Positions 1 to 7,714 of a stretch of DNA of 64,000 nt are shown one piece after another. The number at the start of each line of letters is the position of its first letter. Position 1 is the stretch's first letter. Location of the stretch: NCBI GenBank assembly GCA_963642885.1, contig CAVIJI010000005.1:1-64000 (forward strand), given 5' to 3'. The notes under the pieces were generated by a model, which did not search any database, was not told the origin of the DNA, and was given only the letters and a program-made list of their open reading frames with translations. Position numbers and translations under genes: made by a program. The DNA comes from UMGS1696 sp963642885. Its GTDB lineage: Bacteria; Bacillota; Clostridia; Oscillospirales; CAG-272.

Positions 1-42
1 GTTTCAGTGACAATCGCTTTATATATTAAATAAACAGCATAA

Positions 43-88
43 AAGAGCCGCTGCGTTAAGAAAGAATTTTCTTTAGCGCGGCGGTTCT
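43..88 (-). terminator. Terminator of the GH51 gene
   Basis: Long imperfect hairpin with GC-rich outer arms (AGAACCGCCGCGC against GCAGCGGCTCT on the minus strand) and an AT-rich inner stem, followed on the minus strand by CTTTT. It lies about 75 bases past the stop codon of the arabinofuranosidase gene. Confidence 0.6.
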
Positions 89-161
89 TTCGCGACTACG
101 GACGACTTACTCAAAGATCGACGCAAGGACATCCGTTATAGGTTGATTTTGATTTATGCCG

Positions 162-1694
162 TTACTTAACTTCGGCTCTTACCGTGACGGTAGAGAAGGC
201 GGGAACTGTCAGCTTTCCGCTGTAATCAAGCTCTGTTCTCTTTGCGAGCTTAACCTTTTCGGGTTCCTCGTATGTGTTGCAGTCGTGAGGATCGGAGGAT
301 GTCAGGGTGTATATGTCCGCTTTTCCCGTGTATTCCAGTCCGACCGCGTCGAGGCACAGCTCCTCGGACGTATCGAGTGAAAGGTTAGCCGCAGTTACGG
401 TGAGGTATCCGTCCTTAAGGCTTGCGGAAACAGAGAGGGCGGGCAATGTGTAATTGCTGTTGTTTTCGGATATATCAAGAGAGCCGAGGTCTCCCGAGGT
501 TCTCAGCGCGTCACCGCCTTGATGCCATTTCATCATATCGAAAATATGATATGTCGGAGTTGTTATGCAGTATTCTCCGCCTGCGAGGAACAGGCAGTGC
601 AGATTGTTTACGAGCTGCGCCGTGTTTGCCATTTTGATTTTCTCGGCGTTATTGTTGAAAAGATTGAGGTTCAGTGCGCTTACCATAGCATCACGCATTG
701 TCGACTGCTGTTCAAACAGGTTTTCAACACCGTTCGGATTGTTTACGGCAGGCTTTATACCGTAATCGGCCATGTGCGAGGACGGGCCCGATCCTCCCGG
801 ATGCCAGCAGCCCCATTCGTCAAGCACAAGACGAGCCTGCTTTTCGAGTCCGTAACCTACAACAAAGCCCCAGTTGCGTTCGATTATTCTGTTGATATAA
901 AGAGCCTGCTTCAGTAAACGATACCATTCTTTTTCGTTAAAGCGAAGCGGATCTCCCGCAGAGCCGCAATAGTAGTGTACGGACATACCCGCGAGACTTC
1001 TGTCGGAGCTTTCGATTATGCGGAGCAGGTCTCTCGGCCATCTCCAGTCATCTTGTCCCGCGAGAATAAGCTCGGCTCTCGGATCGGCATTGCGCATAAT
1101 CGTCGCATATCTCCTGTACTCGTTGCCGTACATTTCTGCGGTCATATTTCCGCCGCCGCCCCATGTTTCGTTACCGACGCCCCAGTATTTGACATTAAAC
1201 GGTTCACGTGCGCCGTTTTCCTCACGAAGACGTGCGTAGCTTGTCGTGCCTGCCGGAGAGTTGCAGTAATCCATCCAGTCTCTTATGTCGAGCGGTGTAA
1301 GAGACGTGATATTTGCGGCAATATACGGTTCCGCTCCCGAAAGACGGCAGAATTCGATGAATTCATGTGTTCCGACGAGATTAGGCTCGTATCTTCCGTC
1401 ATCGTTGTGCCACCAGTTGATTCTGGTGGGACGCTTGTCTCTCGGACCTATGCCGTCTCTCCAATCGTAAATTTCCGCGAAGCATCCGCCCGGCCAGCGA
1501 ATAACGGGGGCGTTTATCGCCTTCATCTTCTCGATAATATCGGTTCTCAGTCCGTTGATGTTCGGTATGCTCGAGTCCTCGCCTACCCAAATACCGTCGT
1601 AGAATACGCCGCCGAGATGCTCCGTAAAATGACCGTAAATATTTCTGTCGATTTTCGCGATAACATCATCGCCGTGAATGTGAATTTTTCTCAT
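162..1694 (-). CDS. GH51 alpha-L-arabinofuranosidase
   Basis: Retaining arabinofuranosidase that removes terminal arabinose from arabinan or arabinoxylan oligosaccharides. There is no signal peptide, so it should act in the cytoplasm on imported oligosaccharides. The 510-residue length is normal for GH51. The acid/base is Glu176 in GVGNETWGG and the nucleophile Glu293 in VLDEWGCWH; RWPGGCF near residue 66 is a typical barrel motif. I start at 1694 because GGAAAGGA lies about 8 bases upstream. An upstream in-frame ATG (1775) would precede a likely minus-strand -10 (TATACT, 1743-1748) and add unconserved residues. The gene is divergent from the AraC-type regulator at 1879, which probably controls it. 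Family assignment is firm; the natural substrate is inferred. Confidence 0.95.
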   Translation of the reverse strand: MRKIHIHGDDVIAKIDRNIYGHFTEHLGGVFYDGIWVGEDSSIPNINGLRTDIIEKMKAINAPVIRWPGGCFAEIYDWRDGIGPRDKRPTRINWWHNDDGRYEPNLVGTHEFIEFCRLSGAEPYIAANITSLTPLDIRDWMDYCNSPAGTTSYARLREENGAREPFNVKYWGVGNETWGGGGNMTAEMYGNEYRRYATIMRNADPRAELILAGQDDWRWPRDLLRIIESSDRSLAGMSVHYYCGSAGDPLRFNEKEWYRLLKQALYINRIIERNWGFVVGYGLEKQARLVLDEWGCWHPGGSGPSSHMADYGIKPAVNNPNGVENLFEQQSTMRDAMVSALNLNLFNNNAEKIKMANTAQLVNNLHCLFLAGGEYCITTPTYHIFDMMKWHQGGDALRTSGDLGSLDISENNSNYTLPALSVSASLKDGYLTVTAANLSLDTSEELCLDAVGLEYTGKADIYTLTSSDPHDCNTYEEPEKVKLAKRTELDYSGKLTVPAFSTVTVRAEVK

Positions 1695-1811
1695 ATTATC
1701 TTTCCTTTCCGTATGTATTCGGCGTGTTGATTGCATATCTTTAGTATAATTTGTCTTATCGTAAAATAACAGCAATTTATCATTGTGTTTAGGACAATTA
1801 TCACACAGTTG

Positions 1812-1840
1812 TTGACAAACATAAGAATAAACGGTATAAT
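1812..1840 (+). promoter_or_regulatory. Promoter of the AraC-type regulator
   Basis: Perfect TTGACA (1812-1817) and TATAAT (1835-1840) with a 17-base spacer, placing the transcript start about 32 bases before the regulator's ATG. It faces away from the arabinofuranosidase gene, whose own -10 lies about 65 bases away. Confidence 0.85.
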
Positions 1841-1878
1841 ATCAACCGAAATATCGGTCATATTCACGGGAGAATAAA

Positions 1879-2706
1879 ATGCTATATCAACGGGAAAATT
1901 TCGGCAATGAAAATTACCATGACATACGGCAGTACGACAATATAAATTTTACGGGTCATCTTCACAGAAGCGCAGAGCTTGTATCCGTACTCGAGGGAGA
2001 ATTGATTTTGTCGCTGCAGAGCAGGCACGAAAAAATTTCGGCGGGAGAGTGTGCCCTTATAATGCCCGATAAAATACATTCGTACGAAACACCGATCAGT
2101 TCAAAATCGATTGTCCATGTTTTTTCTTCCGACAATACGGGAGCATTCTTCTCGAATGTTCGCGGAACCGAGGGAGAGACGGCGCGTTTTACGCCTACGA
2201 ATGAGGTTTTCGATTTCTATGTCGATACCGTGGTGAGGAGACGTGATTACGGCCGTTACGCCCTTAAAGGATGCCTGTACCTCATGCTTGATGCATACTG
2301 TGGGCAAACGATTTTCGTCCCGAGCGGAACGAAAAAAAACAGCAGCATAATCGAATCGATGTTTTCGTATATTTCCGAGCATTTTCGTGAAAGAATCACT
2401 CTTTCGGACCTTGAGACCACATGCGGCTACAGCGCACACTACCTGTCCAGAGTTTTCTCGGATGCCGTGGGAATAAATTTCAAGCGATTTGTGAATGAGC
2501 TCAGACTCGAATACGCACGTGAACTGCTGAACAACACTACACTCTCCGTGACGGAAATCGCATATAAAAGCGGGTTCGGCTCGATAAGAAGCTTTAACCG
2601 TGCATTCGGTGAGGAATACCACTCCGCACCGAGACAATCACGTACGAGCATTCAAAACAACGGCGGCGGCTCCGTCGTTTTATATCTCGGATCCGCCGAC
2701 GCATAG
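1879..2706 (+). CDS. AraC-family transcriptional regulator
   Basis: 275-residue one-component regulator. Residues 1 to about 90 look like the cupin sugar-sensing domain (HLHRSAELVSVLEGE, then a GECALIMPDKIHSYE strand pair). Residues about 165-265 carry the two helix-turn-helix units of the AraC domain (SDLETTCGYSAHYLSRVF and SVTEIAYKSGFGSIRSFNR). Known relatives activate nearby glycan genes when their sugar binds. The divergent arabinofuranosidase gene 185 bases away is the obvious target and arabinose or an arabino-oligosaccharide the obvious ligand; both are inferences. The start follows a GGGAG site (1868-1872) at a good distance. The last 25 residues after the DNA-binding domain are low complexity and may be dispensable. 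Confidence 0.92.
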   Translation: MLYQRENFGNENYHDIRQYDNINFTGHLHRSAELVSVLEGELILSLQSRHEKISAGECALIMPDKIHSYETPISSKSIVHVFSSDNTGAFFSNVRGTEGETARFTPTNEVFDFYVDTVVRRRDYGRYALKGCLYLMLDAYCGQTIFVPSGTKKNSSIIESMFSYISEHFRERITLSDLETTCGYSAHYLSRVFSDAVGINFKRFVNELRLEYARELLNNTTLSVTEIAYKSGFGSIRSFNRAFGEEYHSAPRQSRTSIQNNGGGSVVLYLGSADA

Positions 2707-2744
2707 AACGGTACAAATTTCTTCGAAAAATCCGCGAAAATACC

Positions 2745-2773
2745 TTGACAAATACCGTGCGGTATGCTATAAT
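2745..2773 (+). promoter_or_regulatory. tRNA operon promoter
   Basis: TTGACA (2745-2750), 17-base spacer, TATAAT (2768-2773). It starts about 35 bases before tRNA-Leu and is followed by no coding sequence, so it drives the two tRNAs. Confidence 0.85.
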
Positions 2774-2808
2774 AATTGAGCATTGATGAACACCTCTCGT
2801 GGGGATGT

Positions 2809-2894
2809 GCCGGAGTGGCGGAATTGGCAGACGCCCGGGACTTAAAATCCCGTGTAACGAGAGTTACGTACCGGTTCAAGCCCGGTCTCCGGCA
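2809..2894 (+). tRNA. tRNA-Leu (anticodon TAA)
   Basis: Class II tRNA of 86 bases. Acceptor arms GCCGGAG (2809-2815) and CTCCGGC (2887-2893) pair fully, discriminator A. The anticodon stem CGGGA/TCCCG holds loop CTTAAAA with anticodon TAA. A long variable arm and a T arm of ACCGG/CCGGT around TTCAAGC follow. CCA is not encoded. It is the first gene of a two-tRNA transcript. Confidence 0.96.
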
Positions 2895-2919
2895 TTGATT
2901 TCATCGGTGAATTTAATAT

Positions 2920-2994
<75 letters not shown>

Positions 2995-2998
2995 TGCG

Positions 2999-3027
2999 AT
3001 CCGAAATTTTATTTCGGATTTTTCTTT
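2999..3027 (+). terminator. Terminator of the tRNA operon
   Basis: Perfect 9-base stem ATCCGAAAT / ATTTCGGAT with a 3-base loop, then TTTTCTTTTG. It begins 5 bases after the second tRNA. Confidence 0.9.
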
Positions 3028-3046
3028 TGTTTTCTTACATAAACGA

Positions 3047-3085
3047 AAATACCGTACACTTAATCCGAGGTGTACGGTATTTTTT
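3047..3085. terminator. Bidirectional terminator
   Basis: AAAATACCGTACAC (3046-3059) pairs with GTGTACGGTATTTT (3070-3083), with A and T runs on the two sides. It can stop transcription from the tRNA side and, on the minus strand, from the barrel-protein gene that ends at 3112. Confidence 0.88.
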
Positions 3086-3111
3086 ATGCTCCGTCTATCG
3101 CTTAGCGATTA

Positions 3112-3990
3112 TTACTTTCTTGCTTTTTCTATCTTCTCTATAAGCGAGCGTCCTACCTGAGCCATAAATGCGGAAGCCATCGGAAGGGTAGCTCTGTCGA
3201 ATCTCGAAAGGAAGCAGTCCGCCTCGAAGGTAAGGTCTCCCTTATAGTCTATTTCGCCGAGCGCCGATGTTATCTTATCCCAATTCATTCTTCCCGCACG
3301 GTCATACGGAATGGTGTGGGTGTCTTCTCTGTAGTTGTTGTCATGTACATGAAGAGCGCCGAGTCTCTTGTTTCCGAGTACACGTATAGCGTGATCCGCT
3401 TCGTCTCCGACAAGACCGCAGTGACCGAGGTCGAGACATACGGTAAACGCATTCGGGTTGAGCTCGTCGTAATAATCGCACAAATCCTCGCCGTATGAGC
3501 AAACATTCGGAACAATGTAGCCTCTTCTGCTGTCCCAGCCCCACATGTTTTCGAGCGCTATTTTAACGCCGTAATCAAGCGCAACCTGCTCCATCTCACG
3601 ATAATAATTCAGGTTGAATTCTTTCTGCTTTTCACCTCCGTCGGGCACGAAAATCGGGTGAACCACAATTGCTTTGGCGCCGAGAAGACCAGCGATTTTT
3701 ACCGCGCGAACAACTCTCGGAGCCATTTTTTCGTTGTATGCGTCGTCTCCGATTCTCCAGCCGGGGAACGGAGCGTGTGCCTGATTGAAGCTGAGTCCCG
3801 CGTCATGGGCGGATTTACGCAGATTGTTCGCGTATTCGTTCACATCGCATGAGTTCATATAAGATGAATCGTCCGACATCGGGAACATAGAAAAATCTAT
3901 TGCGTCAAAGCCCGCTCTCGCAAGAATATCAATGCCGTCCTTATCTCCGCAAACGCGGAAAATGTGGTCTGTTTGTGTTGAAAGAATCAT
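3112..3990 (-). CDS. Sugar phosphate isomerase/epimerase-type TIM-barrel protein
   Basis: 292-residue cytoplasmic protein of the xylose isomerase-like TIM-barrel superfamily (AP-endonuclease 2 fold). Visible landmarks are ARAGFDAIDFSMF near the N terminus, AIVVHPIF, ALENMWG (metal-site Glu), CLDLGHCGL (Asp and His) and ALHVHDNN, the usual succession of divalent-metal ligands on barrel strands. Members include xylose/tagatose 3-epimerases, inosose dehydratases and hydroxypyruvate isomerase; the sequence alone does not tell which. The start at 3990 has AGAAAGGA about 7 bases upstream. It is monocistronic, bounded by the terminator at 3047-3085. The carbohydrate context fits a sugar-interconverting role. 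Confidence 0.85.
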   Translation of the reverse strand: MILSTQTDHIFRVCGDKDGIDILARAGFDAIDFSMFPMSDDSSYMNSCDVNEYANNLRKSAHDAGLSFNQAHAPFPGWRIGDDAYNEKMAPRVVRAVKIAGLLGAKAIVVHPIFVPDGGEKQKEFNLNYYREMEQVALDYGVKIALENMWGWDSRRGYIVPNVCSYGEDLCDYYDELNPNAFTVCLDLGHCGLVGDEADHAIRVLGNKRLGALHVHDNNYREDTHTIPYDRAGRMNWDKITSALGEIDYKGDLTFEADCFLSRFDRATLPMASAFMAQVGRSLIEKIEKARK

Positions 3991-4068
3991 AGTTTTTCCT
4001 TTCTGCTGTTTTATTACGTTATTTTTTATCGGCGGAAGCGCCGTTTTGTCCTATATTCTCCGCTCGGC

Positions 4069-4097
4069 TTGAAAAGTTCATTTTTGAATGGTATAAT
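4069..4097 (+). promoter_or_regulatory. Promoter of the small membrane protein gene
   Basis: TTGAAA (4069-4074), 17-base spacer, TATAAT (4092-4097). It decides the start of the downstream gene: the upstream in-frame start at 4069 lies inside this -35 and cannot be used. Confidence 0.75.
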
Positions 4098-4167
4098 CAC
4101 TGGAGTATTGATTCTACGGCGTTCGAAATTATTTCAAGCGGATATAGTTTATCATCGGAGGATTAAA

Positions 4168-4728
4168 ATGGAAAAATTCGTTAAGGTGCTGGGTACGGTA
4201 ATAGTACTCGCGCTTTGTGCTATGTTTGTTGTCAGATGTATAATAGCGGCTGACAGAAGTATGTTTTCCTCTCCTGTTGCCACGGATAACTGGAGTGAGG
4301 CATACTCGGACGGGGAATCGCTGACATATACGGTGGATATTTCCGCGGAGATGTCGAGCGACGGATACTTTTCAGCATATGCGTTTTACTACAATACCGA
4401 ATCGGGTGAGGCTCAGTTTGCGGTTCGCTGGAACAACAGTGTCTACGACTACACCGATATGGATGAGGGACACGAATTCGAGTTCGCAATCCGCAACGAC
4501 ACAACGGGAGAAGAGTTTCCCGCCGTATGTACGGAATCAGGTGAAAGATGGATGTACAACTACCGCAGACTTATTGTCGAGGGCGTCTCGGCAAGCGAAG
4601 GAGATCAAATCTCCGCCGTTATGAAGCTTCGCGACGGATTCGAGAGTACTCAGGTTATAAAGTACGATGAACAGGAATTCAAAGAATTCAAGCCGTCGGG
4701 AAAGCTCGCGAAGGCATTATCCGAGTAG
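4168..4728 (+). CDS. Hypothetical N-terminally anchored protein
   Basis: 186 residues of no recognised family. Residues about 4-27 form one hydrophobic segment (VKVLGTVIVLALCAMFVV) ending in basic and then extracellular-type sequence, so the remaining 155 residues should lie outside the membrane. There is no lipobox. The outer part is rich in Tyr, Ser, Glu and Asp and reads as beta-strand (YFSAYAFYYNTESGEAQFAVRW). A strong GGAGG (4157-4161) sits 6 bases before the ATG at 4168, and the promoter lies at 4069-4097. The gene runs into the 92-base repeat array that starts 2 bases after its stop codon. Confidence 0.7.
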   Translation: MEKFVKVLGTVIVLALCAMFVVRCIIAADRSMFSSPVATDNWSEAYSDGESLTYTVDISAEMSSDGYFSAYAFYYNTESGEAQFAVRWNNSVYDYTDMDEGHEFEFAIRNDTTGEEFPAVCTESGERWMYNYRRLIVEGVSASEGDQISAVMKLRDGFESTQVIKYDEQEFKEFKPSGKLAKALSE

Positions 4729-4729
4729 T

Positions 4730-4962
4730 TATATTTCAGTCTTTTATCGCAAAAATCCGATTTATTCAGAGCATCCTTTAAGGAACCTCTGATTTAAGGT
4801 TATTTTTGCAATAAAAGCCCCTATATTTCAGTCTTTTATTGCAAAAATCCGATTTATTCAGAGCATCCTTTAAGGAACCTCTGATTTAAGGTTATTTTTG
4901 CAATAAAAGCCCCTATATTTCAGTCTTTTATTGCAAAAATCCGATTTATTCAGAGCATCCTT
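4730..4962. repeat. 92-bp tandem repeat with long inverted arms (2.5 copies)
   Basis: Copies begin at 4730, 4822 and 4914 (period 92). The first two differ at one position (ATCGC/ATTGC), and the third is cut off at the stop codon of the minus-strand gene ending at 4961. Each full unit contains a perfect 16-base inverted pair, CTTTTATTGCAAAAAT and its complement, about 45 bases apart. Inside that is a second pair, TCAGAG/CTCTGA, around the palindrome CCTTTAAGG. The array fills the gap between two convergent genes, so it is transcribed from both sides and may act as a terminator or RNA-stabilising structure. Confidence 0.92.
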
Positions 4963-6091
4963 AATAATTTTCGAGAAACGAATGCCGTACTCCGTCGGTT
5001 TTGTATTCGATCATCGTGTCGAGATTGACGTTGCTCAGTGCGCGGAACAGGCATTTTTCGACATCGGGATTGCTTTTCTTAAGCTCGCGTATAAGCTCCT
5101 TCGTTTCCTGCCTTTTCGAATGATTCTGCCCGTTGTTGCAGGTTGTACAGGTATCGGTAAAACGGCACGCACACTGAAGAAAATGCAGTCCGTTATAATC
5201 TCTCCACGCCTTAATATCATCCTCTCGGATGAGGTAAAGCGGACGGATAAGCTCCATTTCGGGATAATTTGTGCTGTGGAGCTTAGGCATCATTCCCTGA
5301 ATCTGTCCGCTGTGAAGAAGTCCCATAAGCAGCGTCTCGATAACATCATCGTAGTGGTGTCCGAGCGCTATTTTATTACAGCCGAGCTCACGTGCGAAGC
5401 TGTACAGGTATCCTCTGCGCATTCTGGCACAGAGGTAGCACGGCGACTTATCAACCTTATACACCGATTCGAATATGCGTGTTTCGAATACTTTTATCGG
5501 AATACCGAGATTTTTCGCGTTGTATTCGAGAATCTTTCGGTTTGCCTCATTGTATCCGGGGTCCATAACAAGATATTCGACCTCGAATTTAACCTTGCTG
5601 TAATGCATAAGCTCGCGGAAAAGCATCGCCATGAGCATGGAATCCTTTCCGCCTGACATGCAAACCGCAACACGGTCTCCTTCTTTAACCAGTTCGTAAT
5701 CCTTCAGCGCCTTCGTAAAGGGACTCATAAGTGTCGAGTGAAACTTCTTTTGTATGCTTTCCTCGACCTTTTTTCTTAATTCCTCACTTTCGCGCGTCTC
5801 CGACTGCATCCTGACTTCTTCTCTGAGCCATGCCGCGTATCCGCCGTGCAGGCTGTACGCCGTATATCCCATAGCGCACAGCTTTTCGGCAATCTCAATG
5901 CTTATCTGCCCCCTCGCGCAGACTATAACAACGGGTTTTTCTTTATCCGTCGGCGGGTTGTCGAGAAGACTGCCCGCTTCAACCGCGGTTGAATTAGGTA
6001 TTACACCGTAGAGCAGATCGCTGCCGTCACGTATGTCGTATATCGAGTATCGGTTTGTATCCTTGATTAGTGTTTCAGCTGTAATTTCCAT
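4961..6091 (-). CDS. Rhodanese-TtcA-type tRNA thiolation fusion protein
   Basis: 376 residues in two domains. Residues 1 to about 95 are a rhodanese domain with the sulfur-carrying cysteine Cys58 in VCARGQIS. Residues about 110-376 are a TtcA/TilS-type PP-loop ATPase: ATP loop SGGKDS (146-151), GHHYDD (244-249), and cysteine pair CYLC (218-221) with further cysteines CAC (307-309) and CTTC (315-318). TtcA proteins use [4Fe-4S] and ATP to thiolate cytidine 32 of tRNA; the fused rhodanese would supply the sulfur in cis. No obvious ribosome site precedes 6091. The gene lies 30 bases after the UroD-like gene and is probably translated from the same transcript. Its stop codon touches the 92-bp repeat array. 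Confidence 0.85.
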   Translation of the reverse strand: MEITAETLIKDTNRYSIYDIRDGSDLLYGVIPNSTAVEAGSLLDNPPTDKEKPVVIVCARGQISIEIAEKLCAMGYTAYSLHGGYAAWLREEVRMQSETRESEELRKKVEESIQKKFHSTLMSPFTKALKDYELVKEGDRVAVCMSGGKDSMLMAMLFRELMHYSKVKFEVEYLVMDPGYNEANRKILEYNAKNLGIPIKVFETRIFESVYKVDKSPCYLCARMRRGYLYSFARELGCNKIALGHHYDDVIETLLMGLLHSGQIQGMMPKLHSTNYPEMELIRPLYLIREDDIKAWRDYNGLHFLQCACRFTDTCTTCNNGQNHSKRQETKELIRELKKSNPDVEKCLFRALSNVNLDTMIEYKTDGVRHSFLENY

Positions 6092-6121
6092 AAAAAGTTT
6101 GCCGTTATATTTTGTCGGGCA

Positions 6122-7186
6122 TCAATAGCTGCCGACTTCCTTGATTTTATTTATTATCTGAGTAAAGTTTTCGAAGCTTACGTGCGGTGGGATTGAGTGG
6201 TCGGACGCGAAAATGTAACCGCCGTTCTCCTTCATGACGGGAATCACACGTTCGATTTCATCCATGATAACATCGGTTTTATCCCAGTTTACCGCATTAA
6301 TGCCTCCGTGGAACAGAAGTCTGTCGCCGAACTCATGCTTCAGCTTAACGGGATCCATTCCCGCTTTAACCTCAAGCGGGTTCAATCCGTCGAGACCCAT
6401 GCTCACGAGCTCGGGTACAAACGGCATAATATTGCCGCATGAATGCAGACGTACCACACAGCCGTGCTGGTGTCCCCAATCGATGGCACGCTGATGATAA
6501 GGTTTGAGAAGCTCACGGTAGAGGTTCAGCGAGAAGAACTGCGTTCCCTTGTATCCCATGTCGTCGTACCAGTGTACCTCATCGAAGGTATATCCCGCAT
6601 CCCAGATTCTCTCAAGCTGCTTTAAAGAGACGTCAAGCTCTCTGTCGAACATTTCCATTACCCATTCGGGCTCTTCTATCATCGCCAGAAGAAGATTTTC
6701 TGTGCCCACCATGTGAGAGTGCGTGATATCGAATCCGAACCAAAGTCCGCCTGTGATCCATCGTCCTTCGTCACGCCATGTTTTGTAATTGTTCTTCAGC
6801 ATATCCCACGGAATACGATCATCGGAGGGTACAATACGGTCACGTACCTTTCTCCATTCATCCGGTGTGGATATCTGATGCGCAATCTGCTCGGGTGTCG
6901 TCGTGTGATCCTTAAATGTTCTCGTCGTAACTCCCCATGCGGTAGTGCGTATAATATACTCGTCCGTCTCCTCGATTATTCTCTCGGGCAGGCGCGGCGA
7001 GTTATCGGTGGAAATATACGCCGTTTTGTCGAGACCGAAATATTCGATGTAATCACTCGTCGGCATTCCTTCGTCCATCCAACGTTTGATTGTTTCCCAC
7101 CACGGTGAGTCCATCACCGGTATACGGTCGGCATCCTTGTGGTCGTACATACGTCTGATTCGTTCGTGTGTGGTCATTGTTTCCAT
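6122..7186 (-). CDS. Uroporphyrinogen decarboxylase-family protein (methyltransferase type)
   Basis: 354 residues with the URO-D barrel fold. The zinc-type motif LHSCGNIMPFVPEL near residue 245 and DGLNPLE mark the branch related to methylcobamide:coenzyme M methyltransferases and other corrinoid-dependent enzymes, rather than heme-pathway decarboxylase. No corrinoid protein or other heme or methyl-transfer gene is nearby, so the substrate is unknown. CAGGAGG sits 7 bases before the ATG at 7186, and a promoter lies at 7259-7287. It is followed closely by the rhodanese-TtcA gene, suggesting a shared sulfur or methyl chemistry, but that is only inference. Confidence 0.82.
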   Translation of the reverse strand: METMTTHERIRRMYDHKDADRIPVMDSPWWETIKRWMDEGMPTSDYIEYFGLDKTAYISTDNSPRLPERIIEETDEYIIRTTAWGVTTRTFKDHTTTPEQIAHQISTPDEWRKVRDRIVPSDDRIPWDMLKNNYKTWRDEGRWITGGLWFGFDITHSHMVGTENLLLAMIEEPEWVMEMFDRELDVSLKQLERIWDAGYTFDEVHWYDDMGYKGTQFFSLNLYRELLKPYHQRAIDWGHQHGCVVRLHSCGNIMPFVPELVSMGLDGLNPLEVKAGMDPVKLKHEFGDRLLFHGGINAVNWDKTDVIMDEIERVIPVMKENGGYIFASDHSIPPHVSFENFTQIINKIKEVGSY

Positions 7187-7258
7187 AACAAACCTCCTGT
7201 AATATTAATTTATTGATTTTATTCAAAAACCGCTATACGAACATCATATCTGTGAATC

Positions 7259-7287
7259 ATTATACTACACGATTCGGCATATTGCAA
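7259..7287 (-). promoter_or_regulatory. Promoter of the UroD-like / TtcA-like operon
   Basis: On the minus strand TTGCAA (7287-7282), 17-base spacer, TATAAT (7264-7259), about 70 bases before the ATG at 7186. The rest of the region between the two divergent operons holds the lysine riboswitch promoter and leader. Confidence 0.7.
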
Positions 7288-7397
7288 CATTTTTCTTTTT
7301 TCAATATTATCGGTGATAATGCAAGTGGCGCTTTTTTCACATTTTCGGTGCAATATTAACAAACTTTCAATCGAGTGAATTTTTATGCAAAAAACTA

Positions 7398-7426
7398 TTG
7401 ATTTTCGTTTCGATACATGATATAAT
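7398..7426 (+). promoter_or_regulatory. Promoter of the riboswitch-controlled ABC operon
   Basis: TTGATT (7398-7403), 17-base spacer, TATAAT (7421-7426). Transcription would start near 7433, just before the riboswitch aptamer. Confidence 0.75.
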
Positions 7427-7454
7427 ATGGCATCTTCATAAAAGCAAACAAGAT

Positions 7455-7622
7455 CATAGAGGCGCGGTTCGCAATCAGTACTCACACCGAGATGCTCAAA
7501 CATCGATGACCGGTGACAAAAGGTGCGGCTGCCGAAGTATGGTGCGGTTTGAGCCGTATCACTCTGGACGTACGGATAATATCCTTACGGCTGTCGCATG
7601 TCACGTGCGGAGTGCTATTTTC
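7455..7622 (+). ncRNA. Lysine riboswitch (L-box) aptamer
   Basis: The conserved L-box blocks appear in order and at natural distances: AGAGGCGCG (7457-7465), AGTA (7477-7480), GGTGACAAAAGGTGCGG followed by GCCGAAG (7512-7537), ACGGCTGTC (7587-7595) and GGAGTGCTAT (7609-7618). These are the purine-rich core pieces of the five-helix lysine aptamer known from Bacillus lysC. A terminator hairpin follows at 7651-7684, so lysine should switch the downstream ABC importer off. Recognition is from memory of the consensus; a covariance-model search would settle it. Confidence 0.88.
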
Positions 7623-7650
7623 GATTGCGTCTGATATTTATTGTTCCATC

Positions 7651-7684
7651 AGCGGTCGCGGCACTTTGTCACGATCGCTTTTTT
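7651..7684 (+). terminator. Riboswitch expression-platform terminator
   Basis: AGCGGTCGCGGCA pairs with TGTCACGATCGCT (13 positions, one mismatch) around a 3-base loop, then TTTTTT at the end of the stem. It lies between the lysine aptamer and the ATG at 7715, as expected for termination control. Confidence 0.88.
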
Positions 7685-7714
7685 GATTATCTTTAATTTT
7701 ATTCGAGGTACATC

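Noticed and set aside
6122..7186. Heme-pathway uroporphyrinogen decarboxylase (hemE)
   Set aside because: It has the HSCGN zinc motif and length of the methyltransferase branch, and no heme genes are near.
7219..7503. 94-codon minus-strand open frame
   Set aside because: It overlaps two promoters and the first part of the lysine riboswitch, has no ribosome site and no recognisable protein pattern.
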